Shown piece after piece: positions 45,184-53,306 of a stretch of DNA of 64,000 bases. The notes beneath the pieces were generated by a model. It was not told the origin of the DNA and did not search any database. It saw only the letters and a program-made list of their open reading frames with translations. The translations under genes and the position numbers were made by a program. Each line of letters begins with the position of its first letter. Within the stretch, counting starts at the first letter, position 1. Source of the DNA: Spirosoma validum (GTDB taxonomy: Bacteria; Bacteroidota; Bacteroidia; Cytophagales; Spirosomataceae); contig NZ_JACXAA010000003.1 of NCBI RefSeq assembly GCF_014699035.1, positions 558,001 through 622,000 of the forward strand. Direction: 5' to 3'.

Positions 45184-45233
45184 CATTTAGCAGAAAAGCC
45201 AGCTTGTTAACAAGCTGGCTTTTCTGCTAAATG
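45184..45233. terminator. perfect 50-base palindrome
   Basis: The sequence is its own reverse complement over 50 bases with no unpaired loop (centre between 45208 and 45209). It lies 20 bases after the small membrane protein gene and may act as terminator, although it has no flanking T-run. Such a perfect palindrome can form a cruciform. Confidence 0.9.
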
Positions 45234-45319
45234 CGCACCACGGTTAGTCAAAAATTTTACCAGCGCACTAACGGATTCTGTACCTTGCAGAGGTCGTTTT
45301 CCTGCTTAACCCATCCTGT

Positions 45320-46285
45320 ATGAATTTCTTGATCATCATTCTTGTCCTGGCGCTGATCGTCATTTATCTCTCTGTTGTTATCGTGCAGCAGGGAACCGTT
45401 GCGGTTATCACCATTTTTGGGAAATATGCCCGCGTCATGGGGCCGGGGCTGAACTTTAAAATTCCGTTTGTCGAAGTTATTTACCGACGTATTTCGATTC
45501 AGAACCGCTCCGTCGAACTGGCATTTCAGGCCATTACTGCCGATCAGGCAAACGTCAATTTTAAAGCAATGCTGGTCTACTCCGTACTAAATCAGCAGGA
45601 GGAAACGATCAAGAACGTAGCGTTTAAGTTTATCGATGAAGCGTCGTTTATGCAGGCGCTGATCCGTACCATCGAAGGCTCGATACGCAGTTTTGTGGCC
45701 ACTAAACGGCAGTCGGAAATTCTGGCGCTACGTTCCGAAATCATCGAACACGTAAAATCCCAGCTCGATAGTCTGCTCGAAAGTTGGGGCTATCACCTCA
45801 CCGACCTGCAATTGAACGACATTGCGTTCGACGAAGTCATTATGCGGTCGATGGCGCAGGTTGTAGCTTCGTCAAATCTGAAAGCGGCTGCCGAAAACGA
45901 GGGCCAGGCCTTGCTCATCACGAAAACCAAAGCCGCTGAAGCGGAAGGGAACGCGATTCAGATTTCAGCCGAAGCGGAAAAAACAGCATCTCAATTACGC
46001 GGACAGGGCGTGGCGCTTTTCCGCGAAGAAGTGGCGAAGGGGATGGCCGAATCGGCCAAAGTGATGAACGAAGCCAAACTGGACGCATCACTGATTCTGT
46101 TCTCGATCTGGACCGAAGCGATCAAGCATTTTGCTGAGAATGGAAAAGGGAACGTGATTTTTCTGGATGGATCAACCGAAGGCATGGAAAAAACCATGAA
46201 GCAACTGCTGGCCGTAGAGAAATTAAATACGGTTCCTGAAGCGTCGTCAATCGTTACATCCGCTTCCAATCCACGTAAACCGTAG
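45320..46285 (+). CDS. SPFH/band 7 domain membrane protein (stomatin-like)
   Basis: The 321-residue protein has one N-terminal membrane helix (about residues 2-22) followed by a band 7 domain (VQQGTVAVITIFGKYARVMGPGLNFKIPFVE in parts) and a coiled-coil rich in Ala, Glu and Lys (AEAEGNAIQISAEAEKTAS). SPFH proteins form large membrane-associated rings that scaffold proteases or lipid domains. No NfeD-type partner is adjacent. It has no clean TAnnTTTG upstream but TACCTTGC lies about 40 bases before the start. Confidence 0.92.
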   Translation: MNFLIIILVLALIVIYLSVVIVQQGTVAVITIFGKYARVMGPGLNFKIPFVEVIYRRISIQNRSVELAFQAITADQANVNFKAMLVYSVLNQQEETIKNVAFKFIDEASFMQALIRTIEGSIRSFVATKRQSEILALRSEIIEHVKSQLDSLLESWGYHLTDLQLNDIAFDEVIMRSMAQVVASSNLKAAAENEGQALLITKTKAAEAEGNAIQISAEAEKTASQLRGQGVALFREEVAKGMAESAKVMNEAKLDASLILFSIWTEAIKHFAENGKGNVIFLDGSTEGMEKTMKQLLAVEKLNTVPEASSIVTSASNPRKP

Positions 46286-46590
46286 TGACCTTCAGTTCTT
46301 TTGCAAAAAAACAAGCTGCATTGACCCGGTTTGGAGCGATGCCAATGGCCTATCGTTTCTGGATGTGTTTTTCCCTAAGAATAAAGTGTTGCGCGTTCGG
46401 ACCACGACCGGTAATGCCGCTATTGACAGCAACGTAGCGAATGGTGGGCAGTACGATCTGCTAGTAATGTAGTACTCCTGGTAGATTTTGAGGAAGAGCT
46501 GTTGAATACGTACTGCCGCGACGTAACGGATAGGATCAGTGAAAAAGAAATGGGTTAATATCTTTCTTTAACGTGGAACGAACCCTCAAC
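46286..46590. other. 305-base intergenic stretch containing a gene remnant
   Basis: Between the SPFH and acetyltransferase genes. The only coding-like piece is the remnant at 46317-46472. The rest shows no hairpin or recognised RNA. Confidence 0.5.
46317..46472 (+). pseudogene. possible 3' remnant of an unknown gene
   Basis: Fifty-one codons without a start are open to a TAG at 46470 and encode a protein-like string: CIDPVWSDANGLSFLDVFF, then KNKVLRVRTTTGNAAIDSNV, ending GGQYDLLVM. The amino-acid usage looks genuine rather than random, yet no upstream continuation or start exists after the SPFH stop. It may be the tail of a deleted gene. Evidence is compositional only. Confidence 0.35.
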
Positions 46591-47076
46591 ATGAATTACC
46601 TGATTCGAAAACACCGTCCCGACGAGCCGATGCCTTATTATTTGCTGCTGTTAGCCGATGAGAACCAGGCGCTTATCGATCAGTATCTGCCTGATAGTCA
46701 GGTATACATGGTAGAAATCGATGAGAAAGTAGTTGGCGTTGGAGTGTTGCAGACAAACGGTATAGCCGGTGAAATCATGAACATCGCTATAGCACCCGAT
46801 TCCCAACGTAACGGATTAGGCCGGGCGTTGCTACGGGCATTGACCGAAGCGGCTACACATCAGGCTGTCCAGTGGCTTCGGATCGCAACGGGCAATTCCG
46901 GAATCGGCCAGTTGGCGCTCTATCAACAGGAAGGATTCGATTTGATTGCTATCGACCGGGATTATTTCCTGCGCAACTATCCCGAGCCGATTTGGGAAAA
47001 TCGTATCCAATGCAAACACCAGGTGATTTTCGAAAAACACTTGAGCGAGATTACGGCCAATGATAACAAAAATTGA
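46591..47076 (+). CDS. GNAT-family N-acetyltransferase
   Basis: The ATG at 46591 (MNYLIRKHRPDEPMP) is preferred to the GTG at 46573. The 161-residue protein has the GNAT core: YMVEIDEKVVGVGVLQ, then the acetyl-CoA loop IAIAPDSQRNGLGRALL and the final strand TGNSGIGQLALYQQEGFDLI. The substrate is unknown; closest in style are the small aac(6')- or YesJ-like acetyltransferases. Confidence 0.9.
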   Translation: MNYLIRKHRPDEPMPYYLLLLADENQALIDQYLPDSQVYMVEIDEKVVGVGVLQTNGIAGEIMNIAIAPDSQRNGLGRALLRALTEAATHQAVQWLRIATGNSGIGQLALYQQEGFDLIAIDRDYFLRNYPEPIWENRIQCKHQVIFEKHLSEITANDNKN

Positions 47077-47107
47077 TTGTGCTGCAGATTTCATAAACTA
47101 TTAGCTG

Positions 47108-47137
47108 AGCTACTGGGAAGGTAGCCCGTTTTTTTTG
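47108..47137 (+). terminator. weak terminator after the acetyltransferase gene
   Basis: A short stem (GCTAC with GTAGC) is followed by CCG and an eight-base T-run. The stem is only five bp, so the call is tentative. Confidence 0.4.
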
Positions 47138-47169
47138 TTACGTTTAAAACACCATGCTACGTAGTACTC

Positions 47170-47898
47170 ATGACAAGCTTGCTCTTTCCCACAGATTTTT
47201 CGATCAGTACCAATGCCGCTCTGGATTGGGTACGGCTTTTTGCCCGCAAAACGGGCGCAACCATTACGCTGCTGCATGTATACCAGCCCATGATACCCGA
47301 CTCAACGTTGCCCACCATTGGCGATCCGGGTTTGGGTGTAATGGCCTCGCAGGAAGTAGAAGATATTAGTCGTCAACAACTAGGCAAACTGGCTACAGAA
47401 CTACGAAAAGAAGGGTTACCCGTGCGGGTCGATTGGCGAATTGGTGCCGTTGAAGAAGGTATTTTAGAGGCAGCCCGCGACCACTCCGCCGACCTGATTG
47501 TAATGGGCCGCTCTGATCTGAACACGTTTTTCGACCGATTGGCAGGTAGCGCTGTAACGGAGGTAGCCGACGAAGCACGCTGTCCCGTCCTGATTGTGCC
47601 AACGCCCCCCGAAGGAAAAACGGTTCGCCCCGCGCAGGTACATACGATTGTGTACGCCATGCAGCCCCAAACAACGCAGGGGCTAATAAGCTTCCAGACT
47701 GAATCGCTCGTGAAGGCTTTTGACGCCCAGCTTGACGTACTGACTGAAGATGAAATTGATGATACCAAGGCCGACTTAATTGTGATGCAGCTATATCCGA
47801 AAGCGGGTTTTCTGGATGGTTTATTGCACCCCAACCACGTAGCGAAACTGGTCGAAAAATCGGATGTACCCGTATTAGTTTACCATGAGCGTAAATAA
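47170..47898 (+). CDS. universal stress protein family
   Basis: The 242-residue protein carries an N-terminal Usp domain: LLFPTDFSISTNAALDWV, ITLLHVYQP and the nucleotide-loop region IVMGRSDLNTFFDRLAGSAV, then PVLIVPTPPE. The usual ATP-binding G-2x-G-9x-G(S/T) motif is only partly met. A second, degenerate Usp half covers about residues 155-242 (HTIVYAMQ ... SDVPVLVYHE), which makes a tandem Usp form. Stress-related cytoplasmic protein of unknown target. Confidence 0.88.
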   Translation: MTSLLFPTDFSISTNAALDWVRLFARKTGATITLLHVYQPMIPDSTLPTIGDPGLGVMASQEVEDISRQQLGKLATELRKEGLPVRVDWRIGAVEEGILEAARDHSADLIVMGRSDLNTFFDRLAGSAVTEVADEARCPVLIVPTPPEGKTVRPAQVHTIVYAMQPQTTQGLISFQTESLVKAFDAQLDVLTEDEIDDTKADLIVMQLYPKAGFLDGLLHPNHVAKLVEKSDVPVLVYHERK

Positions 47899-47935
47899 TA
47901 CAGGGTGTTTGCTAGAGAAATTAATGCGTTGTCTC

Positions 47936-47963
47936 AACCCGTCTACTTAATTGTAGGCGGGTT
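47936..47963. terminator. bidirectional terminator between convergent genes
   Basis: An 11-bp stem (47936-47946 with 47953-47963, one G:U) with six-base loop, ending in T-rich sequence on the plus strand. It lies between the Usp gene and the OsmC gene. Confidence 0.8.
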
Positions 47964-47965
47964 AT

Positions 47966-48442
47966 TTAGTTATCTGGAGCACTACAAGAGGGTTCGTGTC
48001 GAATCGGAAAGTTGCAGGAATTGGCGATGAAACACAGTTTATTGGCCTGATGATGCAATGCATTAGCGCCAGCAATCATGGCCTCTTCTGCAACAACAAC
48101 AGCAGGACGTAGCATTACCTCACTGAAATGGCCACCACCATCGGCTGTTTCGACCATCGTACCGGTGGCATGATCAACGTAGTCCAGAACGATAACACCT
48201 GCTTCGGAACAGAGATGTAAATACCACAGCATGTGGCAGCTCGAAAGGGAGGCAACGAGCAGTTCTTCTGGGTTATACCGCGTTTTATCACCCCGAAACG
48301 AAGGGTCCGACGAGCCTGGAATGTCGGGTTTATTATCGGCGTTGATGACGTGGTTCCGTTCGTAGGCTCGGTAATGACTCGTCCCCGTCCCAGTATTACC
48401 AGTCCACTTCGTCGTTAGTGTGTATGTATGCTGCTTTGCCAT
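47966..48442 (-). CDS. OsmC family peroxiredoxin-like protein
   Basis: The 158-residue protein has the OsmC fold with its two redox cysteines in LLVASLSSCHMLWYLH and FIANSCNFPIRHE. Family members reduce organic hydroperoxides with a thiol partner. Arg and Glu near the active site (RYNPEELL) are present. It is the last gene of the operon running from 50119 (PNPOx, LysE, cupin, OsmC), starting 27 bases after the cupin gene. Confidence 0.92.
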   Translation of the reverse strand: MAKQHTYTLTTKWTGNTGTGTSHYRAYERNHVINADNKPDIPGSSDPSFRGDKTRYNPEELLVASLSSCHMLWYLHLCSEAGVIVLDYVDHATGTMVETADGGGHFSEVMLRPAVVVAEEAMIAGANALHHQANKLCFIANSCNFPIRHEPSCSAPDN

Positions 48443-48469
48443 TTTTCATTGACTGAATCTAGTCTGAAA

Positions 48470-48814
48470 CTAAGTCTTTGTTGCTTCTCCACCAGCGGGC
48501 CCATAAAATAATACCCACGTAGCAAAATCGTCAGTAAACTCCTCAAACCGATGTTCGACACCTGCTGGAACAACTAGTAAATCGCCCGATTTAAACGCTG
48601 TTTGTGTTCCGTCGTAATTGAAAAGTCCACTTCCGGACGTAACGACGTACACCTCGTCGCGCTCGTGAGGTTGTTGTTTATCAACTTGGTTAGGTTTGTA
48701 ATACTCAACTACCAAACTACCGTGCGCGAACAAGTCGACAAACTCGTTTGATGTCTCCTGCAATTGGCGGAGTCCTTCTTCGGGAGAGAAGTGGATTTGG
48801 CTTAGCGACGGCAT
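48470..48814 (-). CDS. small cupin-domain protein
   Basis: The ATG at 48814 (MPSLSQIHFSPEEGL) gives 114 residues. The cupin barrel is shown by HERDEVYVVTSGSGLF (first metal motif with His and Glu) and VPAGVEHRFEEFTDDF (second histidine). Function is unknown; small cupins of this type may bind a metal and act as enzymes or sensors. The longer frame to 48898 would overlap the LysE gene and is rejected. Third gene of the operon. Confidence 0.85.
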   Translation of the reverse strand: MPSLSQIHFSPEEGLRQLQETSNEFVDLFAHGSLVVEYYKPNQVDKQQPHERDEVYVVTSGSGLFNYDGTQTAFKSGDLLVVPAGVEHRFEEFTDDFATWVLFYGPAGGEATKT

Positions 48815-48834
48815 CAACTGAAAAACAGTATAAA

Positions 48835-49482
48835 TTACTTTCCTTTGTCGATAGCCATACGTACTGCCAACCCAGTTAGGATACTGGCCATGAACCACTT
48901 TTGTATCCGAATGTAAGCAGGCCGAGCCTTAAACCAATGCGCCATACGAGCCGCCGACAACACGATCAGAAAATTTACGGTTGCACTGATTACTAGTTGT
49001 GTCAAGCCTAACTGGATAGTCTGGCTCAGCAGCGAACCGTATTCGGGTCGAGTAAACTGCGGAAAAAACGATACGTAAAAAACCGCCACTTTGGGATTTA
49101 GCACATTCGTTAGAAACCCCATCCGAAACAATGTCCAGTTGGACTGGTCAGCGTTAGGGCCATGGGCGAATGACTGCTTTTCGAACAGCGACGTAGCACC
49201 GGGTTTGATAGCGTCCCAGGCCAGGTAAAGCAGGTAACCAACACCAAGCCAGCGTAGTAGCGCATACACCATCGGAATCGCCATGAACACAGCCGTTAGT
49301 CCGAAGGATACCAGAAAAATATGTACCAGAAATCCGGCTATCACGCCCAGCAACGAAACCAGGCCAGCTCGTCGCCCCTGCGTAATGGACCGGGAAATCA
49401 GGTAGATCATATTGGGGCCGGGCGTAATAACAAGACCCAGCGCAGCCAGAGCGAACAGCAGTAACTCGTTCAGCGGTAGCAT
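48835..49482 (-). CDS. LysE/RhtB-family amino acid exporter
   Basis: From the ATG at 49482 (MLPLNELLLFALAALGLV) the protein is 215 residues with about six membrane helices and the family block ITPGPNMIYLISRSITQGRRAG, followed by LRWLGVGYLLYLAWDAI and FLTNVLNPKVAVFYVSFFPQF. RhtB/LysE proteins export amino acids or related metabolites. It begins 7 bases after the PNPOx gene ends. Confidence 0.92.
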   Translation of the reverse strand: MLPLNELLLFALAALGLVITPGPNMIYLISRSITQGRRAGLVSLLGVIAGFLVHIFLVSFGLTAVFMAIPMVYALLRWLGVGYLLYLAWDAIKPGATSLFEKQSFAHGPNADQSNWTLFRMGFLTNVLNPKVAVFYVSFFPQFTRPEYGSLLSQTIQLGLTQLVISATVNFLIVLSAARMAHWFKARPAYIRIQKWFMASILTGLAVRMAIDKGK

Positions 49483-49489
49483 AATTAGA

Positions 49490-50119
49490 TTATATGTTTT
49501 GCAAGTAATCAGGCAGGTTCGTATTTGCACTATACTCAGCTGGAACCGGCGTCTGACGTACTGTTTTTAACTGAATCACGCCCGCCCAGGTTGGCAGGTC
49601 TTTATCTTCGGGCTCATCGTTCGGTCCGCCCGTGCGTACTTTAGCTGATGCCTCAGCCAGTGAAAAGGACAGTACGGTTGTCTTCCGCATTTCGCTGTCC
49701 GTAGAGGGACGGAGATCGTCCCAGCGGTTTGGTATGAGGTGATCGGTAATGAGCGCTAACGCTTCCATACGTTCCGCTTCGTCGGTAACTTTTTCGGCGT
49801 TGGCAAAAATCACAACAGAGCGGTAATTGACGCTGTGGCTAAACGCTGATTTGGCTAAAACCAATCCATCCGCCAGCATAACCGAAATGCAGACCGGCGC
49901 GCCGTGTTCGATGGTACGGATAAAATGACTGCCTACCGAACCATGAATGTAAAGCTTATCGTCTTTCCGGGCAAAAGCGGTTGGAATCGCCATCGGCTGA
50001 CTATCAATGACATAACTGACAGTACAGAAGAGGGCTTCGTCCAGAATCGGGTGGATGGTGTCGGCGTCGTAGTGAGCACGCTTGGCTAAACGACTGGGGG
50101 TTGTACGAGTGGTTTGCAT
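49490..50119 (-). CDS. pyridoxamine 5'-phosphate oxidase-like FMN-binding protein
   Basis: The 209-residue protein has the split-barrel fold of the Pyridox_ox_2/NimA group: YDADTIHPILDEALFCTVSYV, QPMAIPTAFARKDDKLYIHGS and HGAPVCISVMLADGL. Relatives bind FMN and reduce small molecules; this branch is not the canonical PdxH. It opens a four-gene operon and is divergent from a MocR regulator, which typically controls vitamin B6-linked or amino acid transport genes. Confidence 0.88.
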   Translation of the reverse strand: MQTTRTTPSRLAKRAHYDADTIHPILDEALFCTVSYVIDSQPMAIPTAFARKDDKLYIHGSVGSHFIRTIEHGAPVCISVMLADGLVLAKSAFSHSVNYRSVVIFANAEKVTDEAERMEALALITDHLIPNRWDDLRPSTDSEMRKTTVLSFSLAEASAKVRTGGPNDEPEDKDLPTWAGVIQLKTVRQTPVPAEYSANTNLPDYLQNI

Positions 50120-50188
50120 GCTTGTAGAGACACAATACCTTGTGGCTTATTTTCTTTATCCTGTTTTCAAAACAAATGTCGTTCTTTG

Positions 50189-50233
50189 CCGGACTACTGA
50201 AATGGTCCAGTTCGTAGACTTCTAATAGTCCGG
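50189..50233. promoter_or_regulatory. candidate MocR operator in the divergent promoter region
   Basis: CCGGACTA at 50189-50196 and TAGTCCGG at 50226-50233 are perfect inverted copies, and TGGTCC at 50203-50208 is a third near-copy in the space between. MocR regulators usually bind direct or inverted repeats near their own start. The element ends just before the MocR ATG. Confidence 0.5.
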
Positions 50234-50235
50234 TT

Positions 50236-51714
50236 ATGCTTCCGTTTAAGTCACTTATTCAGCTTGATAAAGCCTTGTCAACGCCCATATTCGTACAGCT
50301 AAGTAATCAGCTTGGCCGGTTAATCCGTCAGGGAACGTTAACGCCAGGGCAACGATTGCCGGGCACACGTCAACTGGCGGAATGGCTGGACCTGAATCGC
50401 CAGACAATTGTGGCCGCTTACGATGAAGGGTTAGCACAGGGATGGCTCGAAAGTCGTTTGGGCAGCGGTACGTACGTTGCCGCGCATTTCCCCGAGATTG
50501 AACCACAGCTATTACCGCTGGATAACGACGTAATTTCTTTGGAAAGCAAACAGCCGGGTTATCACGTTGAGTCGCTCGATTTTCTGGCTCGACCCGTGCT
50601 GACGAATCATAGCGGATTACGGTTAGACGATGGCTTTCCGGATAGTAGACTGGCGCCGATGGAGGAATTGAGTCGAGCATATCGTTCTTATTTTCGCTGG
50701 GGAAATCCACAGCAGCATTTTGGCTACGGCGATACCAAAGGTCATCTGCTGTTACGTGAACAGCTTTCACTTCATTTAAACGAAACCCGCGGACTGCGTA
50801 CTACAACTGATAATGTGCTCATTACACGGGGGAGCATCATGGGCCTTCATCTGGTCTGCCAGGTATTGCTCCGACCGGGCGATATGGTAGTGACGGGTGA
50901 GACGACCTGGGCAGGGGCTACCATGAACATTCAGAAAACGGGCGCATCGCTGATAACTGTACCCGTTGATCAGCATGGTATAGATGTAGACAGGCTGGAC
51001 GATTTGTGTCGGAAACAACCCGTGCGGATGGTGTACGTAACTCCGCATCATCACTATCCAACCACCGTTACGTTACGCGCAGACCGTCGTGTTCGACTCC
51101 TGCAACTTGCCGAGCAATACGGTTTTGTGATTCTGGAAGATGATTATGATTACGACTTCCATTTTCTGAGCCGACCGATTCTGCCCCTGGCCAGCGCCGA
51201 CCGGAAAGGCATGGTGGTGTACGTTGGCTCGTTGACCAAATCAGTCGCTCCAGCCTTTCGCGTTGGGTACGTTGTGGCGCCAACCACTTTAATCGATGAA
51301 CTGGCCCGGCTCCGACGGATCATTGACCGACAGGGAGACCAGATGCTTGAATTCGCCATTGGTCAGTTGTTCAAAACGGGCGATTTAAAACGACATTTTC
51401 GAAAAGCACTACGTACCTACCACGCCCGTCGTGACCATTTCTGCGACTTGCTCACGACTGAACTAGCGAATGTCGTTACGTTTACAAAACCCGATGGCGG
51501 CATGGCCGTCTGGACTACGTTCGAGCCTGGAACGAATATGGAAGCATTGGCACAACGTGCGGGTCGTAAAGGACTTTTTCTGTCGAGTGGCGTATCACAC
51601 AATCCACCCGGCCAGCGACTCAACAGCACCCGGCTTGGCTTTGCGTCGAGTACGGAAGACGAATTGGAACGTAGCGTAGCGATATTGAAGCAAGTGATTG
51701 CAATGGGTCAGTAA
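50236..51714 (+). CDS. MocR-family transcription regulator (GntR HTH plus aminotransferase domain)
   Basis: The 492-residue protein has an N-terminal GntR winged helix (about residues 15-85, TLTPGQRLPGTRQLAEWLDLNRQTIV in parts) and a C-terminal fold-type I aminotransferase-like domain whose PLP lysine lies in VGSLTKSVAPAFRVGYVV. MocR proteins use PLP or amino acid aldimines as effectors and often activate the divergent gene. Here that is the PNPOx-LysE-cupin-OsmC operon, so a vitamin B6 or amino acid signal is plausible. Confidence 0.93.
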   Translation: MLPFKSLIQLDKALSTPIFVQLSNQLGRLIRQGTLTPGQRLPGTRQLAEWLDLNRQTIVAAYDEGLAQGWLESRLGSGTYVAAHFPEIEPQLLPLDNDVISLESKQPGYHVESLDFLARPVLTNHSGLRLDDGFPDSRLAPMEELSRAYRSYFRWGNPQQHFGYGDTKGHLLLREQLSLHLNETRGLRTTTDNVLITRGSIMGLHLVCQVLLRPGDMVVTGETTWAGATMNIQKTGASLITVPVDQHGIDVDRLDDLCRKQPVRMVYVTPHHHYPTTVTLRADRRVRLLQLAEQYGFVILEDDYDYDFHFLSRPILPLASADRKGMVVYVGSLTKSVAPAFRVGYVVAPTTLIDELARLRRIIDRQGDQMLEFAIGQLFKTGDLKRHFRKALRTYHARRDHFCDLLTTELANVVTFTKPDGGMAVWTTFEPGTNMEALAQRAGRKGLFLSSGVSHNPPGQRLNSTRLGFASSTEDELERSVAILKQVIAMGQ

Positions 51715-51735
51715 TCTATTGGACGAAGCAAGTCA

Positions 51736-51993
51736 CTAGCTTGCTTTCCATAGCTTATATTCTCTGGGTAGACATATGGCACAAGGCCGGTAGCCTAACG
51801 TAACGGCGTCAGTTTCGCTCTGGAAAAAGACACGGTTTTCGGGCTTCATTCGTTTGCCTGTCCGGCAATCAAGCCGTCCGTAAATCTTGCCCGGACGGTT
51901 ACCCGCTAACGTAACCGTCCCGTTTTTCATCAGCCTTGCCAGGGCACGGAGACGAGCATAAGGGGCTGAACCTAAGTCCATATGACGAATCAT
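51736..51993 (-). CDS. stand-alone Ada-type zinc domain lacking the methyl-acceptor cysteine
   Basis: The 85-residue protein resembles the N-terminal metal domain of E. coli Ada. The segment KIYGRLDCRTGKRM aligns with the Ada stretch around Cys38-x3-Cys42, and GYRPCAICLP aligns with the Cys69-x2-Cys72 end. At the position of the methyl-accepting Cys38 there is a glycine; the other three ligands are present. It should still bind a metal but cannot repair methylphosphotriesters the Ada way. Its ATG overlaps the stop of the 2OG-Fe(II) oxygenase gene (51990-51993), so they are coupled. Small proteins of this type are seen in Bacteroidota; role unknown. Confidence 0.8.
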   Translation of the reverse strand: MIRHMDLGSAPYARLRALARLMKNGTVTLAGNRPGKIYGRLDCRTGKRMKPENRVFFQSETDAVTLGYRPCAICLPREYKLWKAS

Positions 51994-52679
51994 GCCGCGT
52001 CGTGAAAAATCAAACCCAAGTTAACACGAGTGCCACTTTTAACTTCACTAACCCCATGCCGCATCGCTACGCGATGATAACCACGTGTGCCCTTTGCTGG
52101 TCGGTATTTAGTCGTGAATAATAAGATTTGCCCTTGTTCGGGTTGCAAAACAATAGCTTTCGACTGCATACGAGGACGTTGTTCGACCAGAACAAACTCA
52201 CCACCCGTATAGTCTTGTCCGGGTTGATTCAGAAACAAAACGGCCTGAAACGGAAAATACAGGTCGCCATACATATCCTGATGAAGCGCGTTCCAATCCC
52301 CAGCGCCATATTTAAGAATCAGCGGTGTTGGTCGTTTCTGTCCCGCTTCATGACAAGTCGCCAGCCAGGAATCAAGGTCTGCCGGGTAACGTAGTACGAT
52401 GCCCAATTTTTCATTCCAGTCATTCGCAACGGGTGCTACGTTGGCGAACAACTCATGCCGAAGCCCATCGACAATGGGTGGTAACGGATAATTGAAATAC
52501 TTATACTCACCACGCCCGTAACCGTGCTGTTGCATGACAATCGATTTTCGATATAAATCCTGCGCATCGAACAGCTCCGCTACTTGATGGCATTCGGCGG
52601 CTGATAGGAGAGGAGGAAGCAACACAAACCCGTTTTCGGACAGCGTGTTCTGGTGATTCTGCCAATTGAGTTGAGGCAT
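51990..52679 (-). CDS. 2OG-Fe(II) dioxygenase, AlkB/prolyl hydroxylase-like
   Basis: From the ATG at 52679 (MPQLNWQNHQNTL) the protein is 229 residues. The iron triad is visible: His and Asp in ALHQDMYGDLYFPF and the distal His in GTRGYHRVAMRHGVS, with Arg in SGTRVNLGLIF as 2-oxoglutarate contact. Family members hydroxylate or demethylate proteins or nucleic acids. Coupled translation with the Ada-like zinc protein and closeness to AraC-MGMT suggest a role in alkylated-nucleic-acid repair, which is inference. The longer frame to 52814 has no support. Confidence 0.88.
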   Translation of the reverse strand: MPQLNWQNHQNTLSENGFVLLPPLLSAAECHQVAELFDAQDLYRKSIVMQQHGYGRGEYKYFNYPLPPIVDGLRHELFANVAPVANDWNEKLGIVLRYPADLDSWLATCHEAGQKRPTPLILKYGAGDWNALHQDMYGDLYFPFQAVLFLNQPGQDYTGGEFVLVEQRPRMQSKAIVLQPEQGQILLFTTKYRPAKGTRGYHRVAMRHGVSEVKSGTRVNLGLIFHDAA

Positions 52680-52884
52680 AATAAAGAGGGTGGTTTTTGC
52701 CGAACTTTGGAAAAAGAGATCCAATCTGGTCGTATGTTGAGTCAATTCAAAATAGTTTCTCTCAGTACCAGATTGGATCAAAGCGCTAATTTGCATTAGG
52801 ATCCACTTCTGCAATACGTAACGGTACTATTTGTTTTCTCCGATTACTCCGCTAGGTTTAGGCTTTGGACGAATTGAAACAACT

Positions 52885-53259
52885 ATGAACGATAACGTAG
52901 CGCAATTGCTGGCAGATAGTCTGCTAAAAGTTTGGAGTGAACGCGACGACGAGCAGCGGATGAACGTGATGAAACGGATTTATGCATCCGACATCGTTTT
53001 TTATGAAACCGATAACGGTCCAGCTATCACAGGTCATCAGGCGATCGATTCACTTATAAAGACATTGCAAAACCAATGGCCACCTGAATTTGCCTTTACA
53101 CTGACAAAGCCAGCAGTAACAAACCATGGCGTTAGCCATGTGGCCTGGACATTGGGAGCTGCCAATGCAATACCTGTCGCTAGCGGAATGGATATTGCCA
53201 TCATTGAGAGTGGACTCATTAAAGAACTATACCTCTATCTGGATGAGCCCGCAACTTAA
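52885..53259 (+). CDS. SnoaL-like/NTF2-fold protein
   Basis: The ATG at 52885 (MNDNVAQLLADSLLKVW) gives 124 residues with NTF2-like fold marks: IYASDIVFYETDNGPAITGHQAIDSLI and SGMDIAIIESGLIKELYLYLD. Such cytoplasmic proteins are often polyketide-cyclase-like enzymes or have no known activity. It is divergent from the oxygenase gene with a shared 200-base promoter region. Confidence 0.82.
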   Translation: MNDNVAQLLADSLLKVWSERDDEQRMNVMKRIYASDIVFYETDNGPAITGHQAIDSLIKTLQNQWPPEFAFTLTKPAVTNHGVSHVAWTLGAANAIPVASGMDIAIIESGLIKELYLYLDEPAT

Positions 53260-53306
53260 GCTGGTGTCAGGACAGTATGGAAGCAACATAAACAGCTGTG
53301 GTCTGT

